From a virus: a DNA stretch of 35,553 nt. Within the stretch, counting starts at the first letter, position 1. Each line of letters opens with the position of its first letter. A program made the position numbers and the translations under genes. The stretch is taken from IMG/VR virus record IMGVR_UViG_3300020442_000592, positions 1-35,553 of that record. One strand, 5' to 3'. Of this stretch, positions 24,642-32,407 are shown piece by piece. The notes below the pieces were generated by a model that worked only from the letters and a program-made list of their open reading frames with translations, was not told the DNA's origin and ran no database searches.

Positions 24642-25199
24642 ATGAAGACAGATCTTTTTCCAACTACAATTACAAAACATCATGTTCCTGTTAGTGAAGA
24701 GTTGAGATCTAAAATTCTTGATATCTATAACAGTCAAAAGTTCAACACACCCAAACCATTTGTACTTGGTCCTACTGAAGATGTTCAGGACCTAGTAAAG
24801 TATTACTCTGATAGCATCGAAGAGTTTTTAGAGGAGGTTGAACCAAATGGAAAGGCAACAGTCACCGACGTGTCTTTGGTTGTACTTAGCTCTGGCGATA
24901 TCATTCCTAGAGATTGTCATCTTCCTGGTCAGTATACGGCAGTTCACTACGTAACATTTGATCCGTCTACTCATCAAGCAGACATTTACTACCATCCCGC
25001 TTATGATGTGCTAAGATGTTTAGGTTCTGATGATCTTGCATCTGGAGTCTGGGTCCAAGAGGGAGACCTTATCTTCTATCCTTCTTATCTACATACATCG
25101 TCTCCTGAACATAATGCTTCAGACGAGAGGATTACATTGACGTTCACTTTTATTATTGATGCAGGTAGAGAATCTAGTAATCAAGAACCTTCTGAATGA
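24642..25199 (+). CDS. 2OG-Fe(II) oxygenase-like protein
   Basis: The protein has 185 residues from ATG 24642; a GTG at 24618 would add eight. Its C-terminal half has YYHPAYDVLRCLG, then EGDLIFYPSYLHTSSPEHNA with the distal His, and DERITLTFTF with the 2-oxoglutarate Arg, as in phage oxygenases of the 2OG-FeII_Oxy_5 type. The first iron ligand is less clear because PGQYTAVHYVTF replaces the usual H-x-H/D. The substrate is unknown. It overlaps gp41 by 41 bases. Confidence 0.65.
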   Translation: MKTDLFPTTITKHHVPVSEELRSKILDIYNSQKFNTPKPFVLGPTEDVQDLVKYYSDSIEEFLEEVEPNGKATVTDVSLVVLSSGDIIPRDCHLPGQYTAVHYVTFDPSTHQADIYYHPAYDVLRCLGSDDLASGVWVQEGDLIFYPSYLHTSSPEHNASDERITLTFTFIIDAGRESSNQEPSE

Positions 25200-26526
25200 T
25201 GAAGAGTACCTAAGAAAGTCTCTTCCATTCATTAAGTCTGAGTATTTTTCTGAGACTGGCGATAGAAATATCTTTGAGATTATTTCAAAGTATTTTTCTG
25301 ACTACAATGCTATTCCTACTAAGGAAGCGTTGCAAATTGAAGCAGGCAATCTCACAGATATTTCTGATGATCAATACAATTCTCTACTTGAGTACATCAA
25401 AAACATCGATGACGAAGAATCTGACCTGCAATGGGCACTAGACACAACTGAGAAGTGGTGTAAGGAACGTGCTGTTTACCTAGCACTAATGGAGTCCATC
25501 AAAATTGCAGATGGTAATGACAAGAACAAAGGACCAGAAGCAATTCCTAGTATCCTAAGCGATGCCCTGTCAGTATCATTCGATAATCATATTGGTCATG
25601 ATTACATTGATGATTATGAAGAACGATATGAGAGCTATCATAGGGTAGATGCTAAGATTCCCTTTGATATTGAGATGCTCAATAAAATTACCAAGGGAGG
25701 ACTTGTCAATAAGTCTCTCAACGTTGCTTTGGCGGGCACAGGTGTAGGTAAGTCTTTGTTCATGTGCCACGTTGCGTCCTCCTGTTTGATGCAGGGATAC
25801 AATGTTCTCTATATCACCATGGAGATGGCAGAAGAAAAGATTGCAGAACGTATTGATGCTAATCTTCTCAATGTCAATATCCAGGATCTCGCACAGTTGC
25901 CTAAGATGATGTTCGAGAACAAGGTAAATAGAATTGCAAAGAAGACTCAAGGCAAGTTAATTGTTAAAGAGTATCCTACTGCATCTGCCCATGTGGGACA
26001 TTTTCGCGCATTGATCAATGATCTCGTTCTTAAGAAATCATTCAGACCTGATATTATATTTGTGGATTACCTTAATATTTGTGCCTCGTCGCGTTACAAA
26101 GGATCTGCCAATATTAATTCCTATACTCTTGTTAAGTCGATTGCAGAGGAACTTAGAGGATTGGCTGTCGAAGCCGAGGTCCCTATCGTATCTGCCACCC
26201 AGACCACTCGTTCTGGTTATGGTAGCTCTGATGTTGACCTTACTGATACTTCTGAGTCCTTTGGTCTCCCTGCTACTGCTGATCTTATGTTTGCCCTTAT
26301 TTCCACGGAAGAGCTTGAACAACTGGGACAGATTATGGTGAAGCAGTTGAAGAATAGATATAATGATCTGTCAGTTAATAAACGTTTTGTTGTAGGTATT
26401 GACAGAGCGAAGATGAGGTTGTATGATTGTGAACAGTCTGCACAGAAAAACTTGACTGATTCTGGGCAAGACTTAGAAGATGATCCAACTAGTATTTTAG
26501 AGAAATTCCAAGGATTTAAAGTATGA
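25159..26526 (+). CDS. 41: Replicative helicase gp41 (DnaB-like)
   Basis: The 455-residue protein is close to T4 gp41 (475). It has Walker A AGTGVGKS (192-199), a DnaB-type MEMAEEKIAERID, Walker B-like IIFVDYLNICAS, and SATQTTRSGYGSSD. It unwinds the lagging-strand template at the fork as a hexamer and works with a separate primase. The start is ATG 25159, inside the end of the oxygenase gene; a TTG at 25156 is less likely. Its stop overlaps mazG. Confidence 0.95.
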   Translation: MQVENLVIKNLLNDEEYLRKSLPFIKSEYFSETGDRNIFEIISKYFSDYNAIPTKEALQIEAGNLTDISDDQYNSLLEYIKNIDDEESDLQWALDTTEKWCKERAVYLALMESIKIADGNDKNKGPEAIPSILSDALSVSFDNHIGHDYIDDYEERYESYHRVDAKIPFDIEMLNKITKGGLVNKSLNVALAGTGVGKSLFMCHVASSCLMQGYNVLYITMEMAEEKIAERIDANLLNVNIQDLAQLPKMMFENKVNRIAKKTQGKLIVKEYPTASAHVGHFRALINDLVLKKSFRPDIIFVDYLNICASSRYKGSANINSYTLVKSIAEELRGLAVEAEVPIVSATQTTRSGYGSSDVDLTDTSESFGLPATADLMFALISTEELEQLGQIMVKQLKNRYNDLSVNKRFVVGIDRAKMRLYDCEQSAQKNLTDSGQDLEDDPTSILEKFQGFKV

Positions 26527-26927
26527 CTATTGATTTTAATCGTTATGAACATTTCGTTGATGAAGTAACGAGTGATGCGTCAAAAGATTTTGTCTATCTT
26601 GCTGACAGGCTTGTTGAGCTTGATGGAAAAGGTGCCAATATTGAGCGTCTTCTTACTGCTGGCGTTGGGATTAATGCTGAAGGCGGTGAGTTTCTTGAGA
26701 TCATTAAGAAGATGGTATTCCAAGGTAAACCTTGGAACGATGATAATCGAGAGCATCTTATTATTGAGTTGGGTGACCTTCTCTGGTACGTAGCACAAGC
26801 AACTCAAGCACTTGGCGTGTCCTTTGATGAGGTTATTGAAACCAATGTAAATAAATTGAAGAAGCGTTACCCTGGAGGAGAGTTTGATGTTCACTATTCT
26901 GAAAACCGTGCCGCAGATGATCGATGA
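26523..26927 (+). CDS. mazG: MazG-like nucleotide pyrophosphohydrolase
   Basis: The 134-residue protein has the MazG metal-binding pattern: EGGEFLEIIKKMVFQGKPWN and, further on, IIELGDLLWYVAQATQALG (the E-x-x-E and E-x-x-D helices). The family hydrolyses nucleoside triphosphates to monophosphates; cyanophage MazG was proposed to act on host ppGpp, but its preferred substrates are still discussed. It sits at the end of the replication operon, four bases into gp41, and overlaps the thioredoxin gene. Confidence 0.88.
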   Translation: MTIDFNRYEHFVDEVTSDASKDFVYLADRLVELDGKGANIERLLTAGVGINAEGGEFLEIIKKMVFQGKPWNDDNREHLIIELGDLLWYVAQATQALGVSFDEVIETNVNKLKKRYPGGEFDVHYSENRAADDR

Positions 26928-27220
26928 ATAAGTTCTATATGTTTACTAAGGACTCTTGTGGTCCTTGTGGACTGGTCAAGCGATACGTCAACGCTATGAA
27001 TGACGATCGCACAGATAAAATTGAAGAGATTCAACTTGAAGATTTTAGTGACGAACCTATTCCTGAAGAGAATCTTCTTCTTGCTAAAAAATATGATGTA
27101 ACCGCTACACCAGTATTAGTCGTAACATCTCCAAACGGAACGATACTGGACAAAAGAATTGGCGGTCTAAGAATTACACAAAGTATTCGACAATTGTTAG
27201 ACCAATATGGTATTTCATAA
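26924..27220 (+). CDS. Thioredoxin
   Basis: The 98-residue protein has the canonical active site CGPC (Cys12-Cys15) in KDSCGPCGLVKR and a later ATPVLVV cis-proline motif. Length and layout fit a T4 NrdC-type phage thioredoxin. It could reduce ribonucleotide reductase, which is not in this window. The ATG overlaps the mazG stop, and the last 14 bases overlap the following oxygenase. Confidence 0.9.
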   Translation: MNKFYMFTKDSCGPCGLVKRYVNAMNDDRTDKIEEIQLEDFSDEPIPEENLLLAKKYDVTATPVLVVTSPNGTILDKRIGGLRITQSIRQLLDQYGIS

Positions 27221-27839
27221 CTTTGCTCCCCTGGCAGTTTACGAAACTGAATTGCCAGGGTTTTTGCCAGACATCTATAAATCATATGACGACCACAAAT
27301 TCACCACTGAAAGTGGACAGGTGACTGGTGAACTTGCGGGCAAAGTTCTTGTGCATCAAGATAAAAGATTACACAATTTTTACAGAGCGATAGGAAGAAA
27401 GACTAGAGAATATCTACGTTCTTTTGAAATGGATATAGATTCTTTTGAGGTCAATGTAACTAAGAGTTGGTTTGGTATTTGTGACCCTGGTCAAACCTTT
27501 CCGATGCACTATCATTCCTGCGCTCACATCAGTTTCATATACTACGTGCAACCAACAGGAGATCCAATTGTATTCCACACAGAAAATTCTAATCAGTGGT
27601 TTGGTGCAGCGTTTTCTTTTACTGGTAAACAGAATGGTTTGAACGTAAGAGATTATGTGATTGAACCCAAACCAGAAAGTCTACTACTCTTCCCTGGTTC
27701 ACTGGAGCATTACACTATGCCAGTTGACAGAGCGCACACTCGGATCTCCTTAGCAGGTGACATTGTGCTAACATTAAAGAGACATAAGATTGGCAGTGAA
27801 GCTGGACTACTCTCTCCACGGTTTTGGAAACGTTTCTAA
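27207..27839 (+). CDS. 2OG-Fe(II) oxygenase (2OG-FeII_Oxy_5-like)
   Basis: The 210-residue protein has the family elements in order: SWFGICDPGQTFPMHYHSCA with the first ligand near HYH, then ISFIYYVQPTGDPIVFH, and SLLLFPGSLEHYTMPVDRAH with the distal His, followed by TRISLAGDIVLT with the 2-oxoglutarate Arg. Catalytic residues appear intact. The substrate is unknown. It ends inside a CTAAATA box that probably starts the next transcription unit. Confidence 0.8.
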   Translation: MVFHNFAPLAVYETELPGFLPDIYKSYDDHKFTTESGQVTGELAGKVLVHQDKRLHNFYRAIGRKTREYLRSFEMDIDSFEVNVTKSWFGICDPGQTFPMHYHSCAHISFIYYVQPTGDPIVFHTENSNQWFGAAFSFTGKQNGLNVRDYVIEPKPESLLLFPGSLEHYTMPVDRAHTRISLAGDIVLTLKRHKIGSEAGLLSPRFWKRF

Positions 27840-27842
27840 ATA
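27836..27842 (+). promoter_or_regulatory. Late promoter-like box CTAAATA
   Basis: CTAAATA overlaps the stop of the oxygenase gene and lies 20 bases before the next ATG, which has a strong GGGGAGG binding site (27847-27853). It fits the T4-type late box TATAAATA at all but the first positions. It would start the nuclease-like/ligase-like cassette. Confidence 0.5.
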
Positions 27843-27861
27843 CCTTGGGGAGGTATTTTTT

Positions 27862-29013
27862 ATGGCATTCGATTCAATTCCAAACAATCTCACCGAGATG
27901 AGAAACGCAGCGGGATGCTGCATCGATGAAAAATACCGTGGTAAAATCATTCAGTTTTATTTGGATGTTGCTAAAGAGGGTGGAATGGAAAACCCTCTCG
28001 CATTCAATCCCAAAATAAAAACTGGTAGATCATGCAAACTTGTTAGATCTTTGAAGGGTGTTGTTGACCTCAAAGCAATGAAGAAGAAGCATGATCTAGA
28101 TGCTAACTTCAAAGTTACCTGGGGTGATGGTAGTAGAGGTAATCGTGGTACACAGAATACAGGTAATTTATTTGAGAAACAACTAGAAGATGGATTAAAT
28201 GATTGGATTGAAGATGGTGAGTTTAGTCAGAATCCATACAGAGAATTTATCAAGGATCTAGTAAAGACATATAATCTTGAGGATTGTCAAGTTGTTAAGG
28301 TAATTAATTCGGGTCCAGACAACACAAGGCGTCCCATGTCAATCCAGAATGGTAAGTGGAAGATTGGCACTGCTACTGAAAATGACTATGACATTGGAAA
28401 AGTTGTTACTGACCTGACACTAGAGACTAAGTGTCCTGGTAAACCAATGAAAAATATTTACCTGTCACTTAAGAAAGGTGGAACTACAACACTATCAAAC
28501 TTAGGTGTCAAAGTAAGTTTGTCACCTGAACAAATTAAGAGTGGTAGAATTACAAACGCCGTTGGTCTTAAGATCTTAGAGACTTTTGGTATAGACAATG
28601 AAAGATTTTGTCGAGTCTTTAACGAAGCAGAGGCAGGTAAGGTTGAGTCTGGAGGTTTAGATGATGGTCCAGAGTACAATAAAAAACTCTTACTCTCAAT
28701 GATTCGTGGATCTATTGGTTATGGTTATCACTATACACACTTAACAAGGGGAACGGATATTCATGGATTTCCATTGACTAAAGCTGTTTGTGATAGTGCT
28801 ACTGATGTGAGATCAGTCAAGATATATTATGGTGGTCAAACTGGAACTGCAGAACGTATCAATATTGAAGTCAAGACTGCAACTATGGAATTGAAGTTTA
28901 ATATTAGAGACACGTCTGGTAGCAGCAGTGCCTACCCAGACAAACTTCAATCTGGATATAAGTTTGATAAAGAAGCACTGTTTAGTGTTGCGGAGGGTGG
29001 ATACCAAGACTGA
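27862..29013 (+). CDS. Conserved cyanophage protein, possibly PD-(D/E)xK-like
   Basis: The protein has 383 residues from ATG 27862 (binding site GGGGAGG); the longer frame from 27790 runs into the previous gene. A centre with VVTDLTLETKCPGKPMKNIY followed by LSLKKGGTTT resembles the core of PD-(D/E)xK nucleases (Asp, then S/E-x-K on the next strand), preceded by a helix with Glu (NLFEKQLEDGLND). This is a visual similarity only. The protein is long, without signal or membrane segment, and its stop overlaps the ligase-like gene. Structural function is an alternative. Confidence 0.55.
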   Translation: MAFDSIPNNLTEMRNAAGCCIDEKYRGKIIQFYLDVAKEGGMENPLAFNPKIKTGRSCKLVRSLKGVVDLKAMKKKHDLDANFKVTWGDGSRGNRGTQNTGNLFEKQLEDGLNDWIEDGEFSQNPYREFIKDLVKTYNLEDCQVVKVINSGPDNTRRPMSIQNGKWKIGTATENDYDIGKVVTDLTLETKCPGKPMKNIYLSLKKGGTTTLSNLGVKVSLSPEQIKSGRITNAVGLKILETFGIDNERFCRVFNEAEAGKVESGGLDDGPEYNKKLLLSMIRGSIGYGYHYTHLTRGTDIHGFPLTKAVCDSATDVRSVKIYYGGQTGTAERINIEVKTATMELKFNIRDTSGSSSAYPDKLQSGYKFDKEALFSVAEGGYQD

Positions 29014-30215
29014 TGGCAAACGTAACTCAACTAAAACACTTAGAGCATATAGAAGATGAGATGCTGAACTACGGTGTCCGAGGATGTGATGCCGCTGTCT
29101 CTGCCATGCAAGAGTTACTCAGAATGTTGGGTAAAGATGGCACCTCCTTCATGCAGACAAAGTGGGATGGCGCACCTTCCGTTGTCTGTGGCATGGATCC
29201 TCTTGCCAAAATCTTTTTTGTTGGCACTAAGTCTGTGTTTGCTAAGACTGAACCTAAATTATGTTTCAGTGATGCTGACGTGGACAGGTGGTACAACGGT
29301 GATCTTGCTGTAAAGTTAAAAGCATGTCTTAAATATTTTCCAGCACTCAAGATAGATGGAGTTGTGCAGGGAGATTTGTTGTTTACCGACAGCGATAAGA
29401 AAAAAGAGTATGTTGATGGCGAGCATCTTATAACCTTTCGTCCTAATACTATTACGTATGGTATACCTACAGATCATCCTATTGGTCAACAGGTAGACAG
29501 AGCTCATATTGGTATAGTATTTCACACTCATTACGTCGGAGATGATCTACCTACGATGCGTGCTCAAGCAGGAGCAAAAGTATCAAACCATAATGATGCT
29601 CCAGATGTAGCTGTTATTGAAAATGATACTCCTTATCATGACATCTCAGTAAGTCCTGCTGACATAGCAAGATTCGAGAGACACGTCAGCAAAATGGAAA
29701 GGATGTGTGCTATTTGTGGAAAATTCTTAGATGAACTGGTTGACAACATGGGCACCAAAGGTGATGCCAAGTTTCATGTTGCCTCATATCTCAAGCAGTT
29801 CTTCAATAATGAGATCAAGAACGCCAGGACTATTACTAACGTGCAGTCTACACTCAAAGCACTTGGTAAGTTCTATCACGAAAAGATGCAAAAGGAGATT
29901 GCCAAAGTTAAGTCTGCCAAATCACAAACCGCCAAGAGAGATTTGATGTTCAAGGGGCTTAAATACTTAGAAGATAATGAGAGAGAATTTGCTGCGATGC
30001 TTACCTTGTATAAAACTATGCAGGAAGCAAAGCAACTTGTTATTGATCAACTAGATCATCTTGAAACATTCAGAACATTTGTACAAACGGACAAAGGATA
30101 CCGTGTTACTAACCCTGAGGGGTATGTTCTTCATCACAATGGTGACATGATTAAGTTGGTAAACCGTATTGAGTTTTCGTATATCAATTTTACACTGTCA
30201 AAAGAATGGAAATAG
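29013..30215 (+). CDS. Ligase-like nucleotidyltransferase (DUF6267-type cyanophage protein)
   Basis: The 400-residue protein has a KWDG (Lys50-Gly53) in QTKWDGAPSVVCG, like motif I of DNA and RNA ligases (K-x-D-G). About 70 residues on is VVQGDLLFTD, in the place of the ligase motif III G-E-L. Near the C-terminus is EGYVLHHNGDMIKLVNR, resembling motifs IV and V of T4 RNA ligase 1 (EGYV... then K-x-K). A long helical insertion lies between them. Related cyanophage proteins are listed as DUF6267. If active, it would form a covalent Lys-nucleotide. It overlaps both neighbours. Confidence 0.6.
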   Translation: MANVTQLKHLEHIEDEMLNYGVRGCDAAVSAMQELLRMLGKDGTSFMQTKWDGAPSVVCGMDPLAKIFFVGTKSVFAKTEPKLCFSDADVDRWYNGDLAVKLKACLKYFPALKIDGVVQGDLLFTDSDKKKEYVDGEHLITFRPNTITYGIPTDHPIGQQVDRAHIGIVFHTHYVGDDLPTMRAQAGAKVSNHNDAPDVAVIENDTPYHDISVSPADIARFERHVSKMERMCAICGKFLDELVDNMGTKGDAKFHVASYLKQFFNNEIKNARTITNVQSTLKALGKFYHEKMQKEIAKVKSAKSQTAKRDLMFKGLKYLEDNEREFAAMLTLYKTMQEAKQLVIDQLDHLETFRTFVQTDKGYRVTNPEGYVLHHNGDMIKLVNRIEFSYINFTLSKEWK

Positions 30216-30772
30216 TAGATTACAAATGCGTCTACTTCACGTTTGGTAGGTTCCAACCTCCGACCACTGGTCATGAGGAGAACTTCAATGCGGTTGCTAA
30301 AAAAGCAGGTACTTGTGATTGGTATATCTATCTGTCTCAAACAACAGATAAGAAAGGTAATAACCCTCTACCACCTGAGCGCAAGTTACACTATGCCAAG
30401 AAGATGTTTCCCAAATTAGCAAACAATATCCGCAGTGGACCTAGAGATCCAGTGGGTATTCTTCAGGAGCTACAGGGTCAGGGATATGATGATGTTGTTA
30501 TGGTAGTGGGATCTGATCGTGTTGCCGCAATGCAATGGATCAAAAAGTATAACGGTAAGGATTTTGTATTCCGCAAGATGGATATTATATCCTCTGGTGA
30601 AAGAGATGCGGATGGAGACACCTTTGCTATCTCTGGCACTAAGATGAGACGTGCTGCTTCAGTTGGAAACTTTAAAGTATTTCGTCAGGGTATACCTCGT
30701 GCGCTTTCTGACAATGACACGCGGAAGTTGATGGAAGAAGTAAAGTCTAACCTTCCATCTAATTATAAATAA
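30206..30772 (+). CDS. Nucleotidyltransferase, NMN-adenylyltransferase-like
   Basis: The 188-residue protein has GRFQPPTTGH (14-23), the T/HxGH motif of the class that includes NMN and pantetheine-phosphate adenylyltransferases, then VVGSDR (100-105) and ISGTKMR (142-148), like the ISSTxxR nucleotide-binding motif. It would transfer AMP or CMP to a phosphorylated substrate; NMN is suggested by the GRFQPPTxGH wording but is unproven. The start overlaps the ligase-like gene by 10 bases, so they are co-translated. Confidence 0.8.
   Translation: MEIVDYKCVYFTFGRFQPPTTGHEENFNAVAKKAGTCDWYIYLSQTTDKKGNNPLPPERKLHYAKKMFPKLANNIRSGPRDPVGILQELQGQGYDDVVMVVGSDRVAAMQWIKKYNGKDFVFRKMDIISSGERDADGDTFAISGTKMRRAASVGNFKVFRQGIPRALSDNDTRKLMEEVKSNLPSNYK
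30764..30771 (+). promoter_or_regulatory. Late promoter TATAAATA before the modular repeat protein
   Basis: A perfect late box overlaps the stop codon of the adenylyltransferase-like gene and lies 24 bases before ATG 30795. No terminator separates the two transcription units. Confidence 0.75.
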
Positions 30773-30794
30773 AACATGGTCCAATTAGTTTTTG

Positions 30795-32246
30795 ATGAGT
30801 AGCTTCAGCGAGTTCCATAAAAAGGCACATGTGGCAAAACAAAATGTCACTCGTGACCAGTTTTATCGTAATGAAATATATAAGAAAGGTGAGTGGGTTC
30901 TGACCGAAGATGGAAAGGTCGGAAAAATTTTACGCCGTGGTCCCAACTATGTCCTGTGTCTAACGGCAGAAGAAACTACATTTAGATCATGGATCAAGGA
31001 CATCAAAGAGGTTTTTGAATTTGGTACGGACGCATATCGCGAGTACCTTCAGTCAATTACTCCAGGTGAAAAGAAGCAACCCTTCTCTAAAATCAAGGTA
31101 AAACAAACAATTCCTACCGACCCCAAAAAAGATAAGATGGAAAACAACGAGTACGTATTATCAGCGGTAAACGCTTTAAATCACAAAGAATCTTGGCGTT
31201 ACGATAAGTCTGCTAAGATGGCAAACAGAGATCCTAAAGGTCTTGGTGCTGAAGGTGTAGGTGGCGGCGACGCACCTGGCATGAAAATGGCAGAAGCACC
31301 TGGGACTGAGGGCAAACCAAAGATCAAGAAAGTCAAACACTCCTGTGCTACCAAGGTAGAGCACTCTGAGTGGGGCACTGGTAATTGCCTGAAAGAAATG
31401 CACACTCTTGATGAGCAAGGTAACATCACTCACTATGATGTTATGTTTGAGCATGGTCTTGAGCAAAACGTAGCAGTTCAATCTCTGAACGTTCTCGAAG
31501 AAGGTATGCATGAGCATGTCATTAACACTGACAAGAATGCTGAAATCATCGATGAGAAGAAGAAACTCGATCCAGTCGGTAAGGAAGACGGTGATGTAGA
31601 CAACGATGGTGATAAGGATTCATCTGATTCTTATCTGATGAACCGCCGTCGTGCTGTTGCTAAGGCAATGGGTAAGAAGATGAAGAAAGAGCATCATCAG
31701 AAAGATGCTGATGGTAAAGTTATTGAGCATGAAGGAGAGGAACTCGAAGAGAAGAAGGGTCTCTATGCCAATATTCATGCCAAGAGAAAGCGTGGTGAAG
31801 CACCTGCAAAACCAGGCGACGAGGACTATCCTGCTAAGGATGCCTTCAAGAAAGCAGCTAAGACTGCTAAGAAAGAAGAGGTAGACCTTGAAGAAGGTGA
31901 TGGTCTCTATGCCAATATCCATGCAAAGAGAAAGCGTGGTGAGAGAATGCGTAGCAAAGGTGACAAGGGAGCTCCTACTGCTCAGGACTTCAAAGACGCA
32001 GCGAAGACTGCTAAGAAAGAAGAGGTTACTACTGAAGGTAGTATGAAGCAGGCACGTAAGAATGTCGGAGCTTCTACTTGCTGGGACGGTTACAAGGCAA
32101 AAGGCACCAAGACTAAAAATGGTCGCCAAGTTCCTAACTGTGTCAAGGAAGATGAGGTTGAAGAGGGTTACGGTGCTAAGAAGAAAAAGATGAAGAAGGA
32201 AAACACCTTCTCCAACTGGCGTCAGGAGATCGCTGAAAAAAAGTAA
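30795..32246 (+). CDS. Modular repeat-containing phage protein
   Basis: The protein has 483 residues from ATG 30795 (a TTG at 30792 is less likely). A folded N-terminal part (FHKKAHVAKQNVTRDQFYRN, GEWVLTEDGKVGKILRRGPN) is followed by Gly/Lys/Glu-rich linkers joining short motifs: an EF-hand-like DGDVDNDGDKDSSD, followed by YLMNRRRAVAKAMGKK; two copies of GLYANIHAKRKRGE; and ASTCWDGYKAKGTKTKNGRQ. Such motifs recur in structural-region proteins of cyanophages. A virion or scaffold role is plausible. The gene ends in a sequence like the E. coli dnaX frameshift site. Confidence 0.75.
   Translation: MSSFSEFHKKAHVAKQNVTRDQFYRNEIYKKGEWVLTEDGKVGKILRRGPNYVLCLTAEETTFRSWIKDIKEVFEFGTDAYREYLQSITPGEKKQPFSKIKVKQTIPTDPKKDKMENNEYVLSAVNALNHKESWRYDKSAKMANRDPKGLGAEGVGGGDAPGMKMAEAPGTEGKPKIKKVKHSCATKVEHSEWGTGNCLKEMHTLDEQGNITHYDVMFEHGLEQNVAVQSLNVLEEGMHEHVINTDKNAEIIDEKKKLDPVGKEDGDVDNDGDKDSSDSYLMNRRRAVAKAMGKKMKKEHHQKDADGKVIEHEGEELEEKKGLYANIHAKRKRGEAPAKPGDEDYPAKDAFKKAAKTAKKEEVDLEEGDGLYANIHAKRKRGERMRSKGDKGAPTAQDFKDAAKTAKKEEVTTEGSMKQARKNVGASTCWDGYKAKGTKTKNGRQVPNCVKEDEVEEGYGAKKKKMKKENTFSNWRQEIAEKK
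31758..32027 (+). repeat. Two tandem 144-base repeat units inside the modular protein gene
   Basis: Units 31758-31883 and 31902-32027 are offset by exactly 144 bases. Each encodes GLYANIHAKRKRGE near its start and AAKTAKKEEV at its end. DNA identity is high at the ends and lower in the middle, consistent with an older in-frame duplication. Confidence 0.85.
32237..32243 (+). other. Candidate programmed -1 ribosomal frameshift site A AAA AAG
   Basis: The zero frame reads GAA AAA AAG and then stop TAA (32244-32246). The heptamer A AAA AAG is the same as in E. coli dnaX. An internal Shine-Dalgarno AGGAG (32224-32228) is 8 bases upstream. Downstream, GTCCC (32250-32254) with GGGAC (32287-32291) and GGTC (32260-32263) with GACC (32279-32282) make a stem 6 bases after the heptamer. 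A -1 shift would add 54 residues, reading through the frame at 32264-32407. Confidence 0.55.
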
Positions 32247-32263
32247 AAGGTCCCGTTGAGGTC

Positions 32264-32407
32264 ATGCCTGAACTGGAAGACCCCGAGGGACAGCGAAACA
32301 GCGATAAGAAAATGCCAAAAGCACCTAAGGAAAAGGTGAAGGAGGCTTGCAATCACACCGATAAAGGTGTAGAGTGTCCTGTACATGGAACTAAAGATTG
32401 CTCATAA
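32264..32407 (+). CDS. Small Cys/His protein, or -1 frameshift extension of the modular protein
   Basis: From ATG 32264 this frame gives 47 residues: a charged start (MPELEDPEGQRNSDKK), a Lys-rich linker, and CNHTDKGVECPVHGTKDC, with Cys-His pairs that look like a small metal-binding or recurring phage motif. The frame is open upstream back to the slippery site at 32237, so it is probably made as a C-terminal extension of the modular protein. It may also start independently, though no good binding site is seen at ATG 32264. The stop is immediately followed by the next ATG. Confidence 0.6.
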   Translation: MPELEDPEGQRNSDKKMPKAPKEKVKEACNHTDKGVECPVHGTKDCS

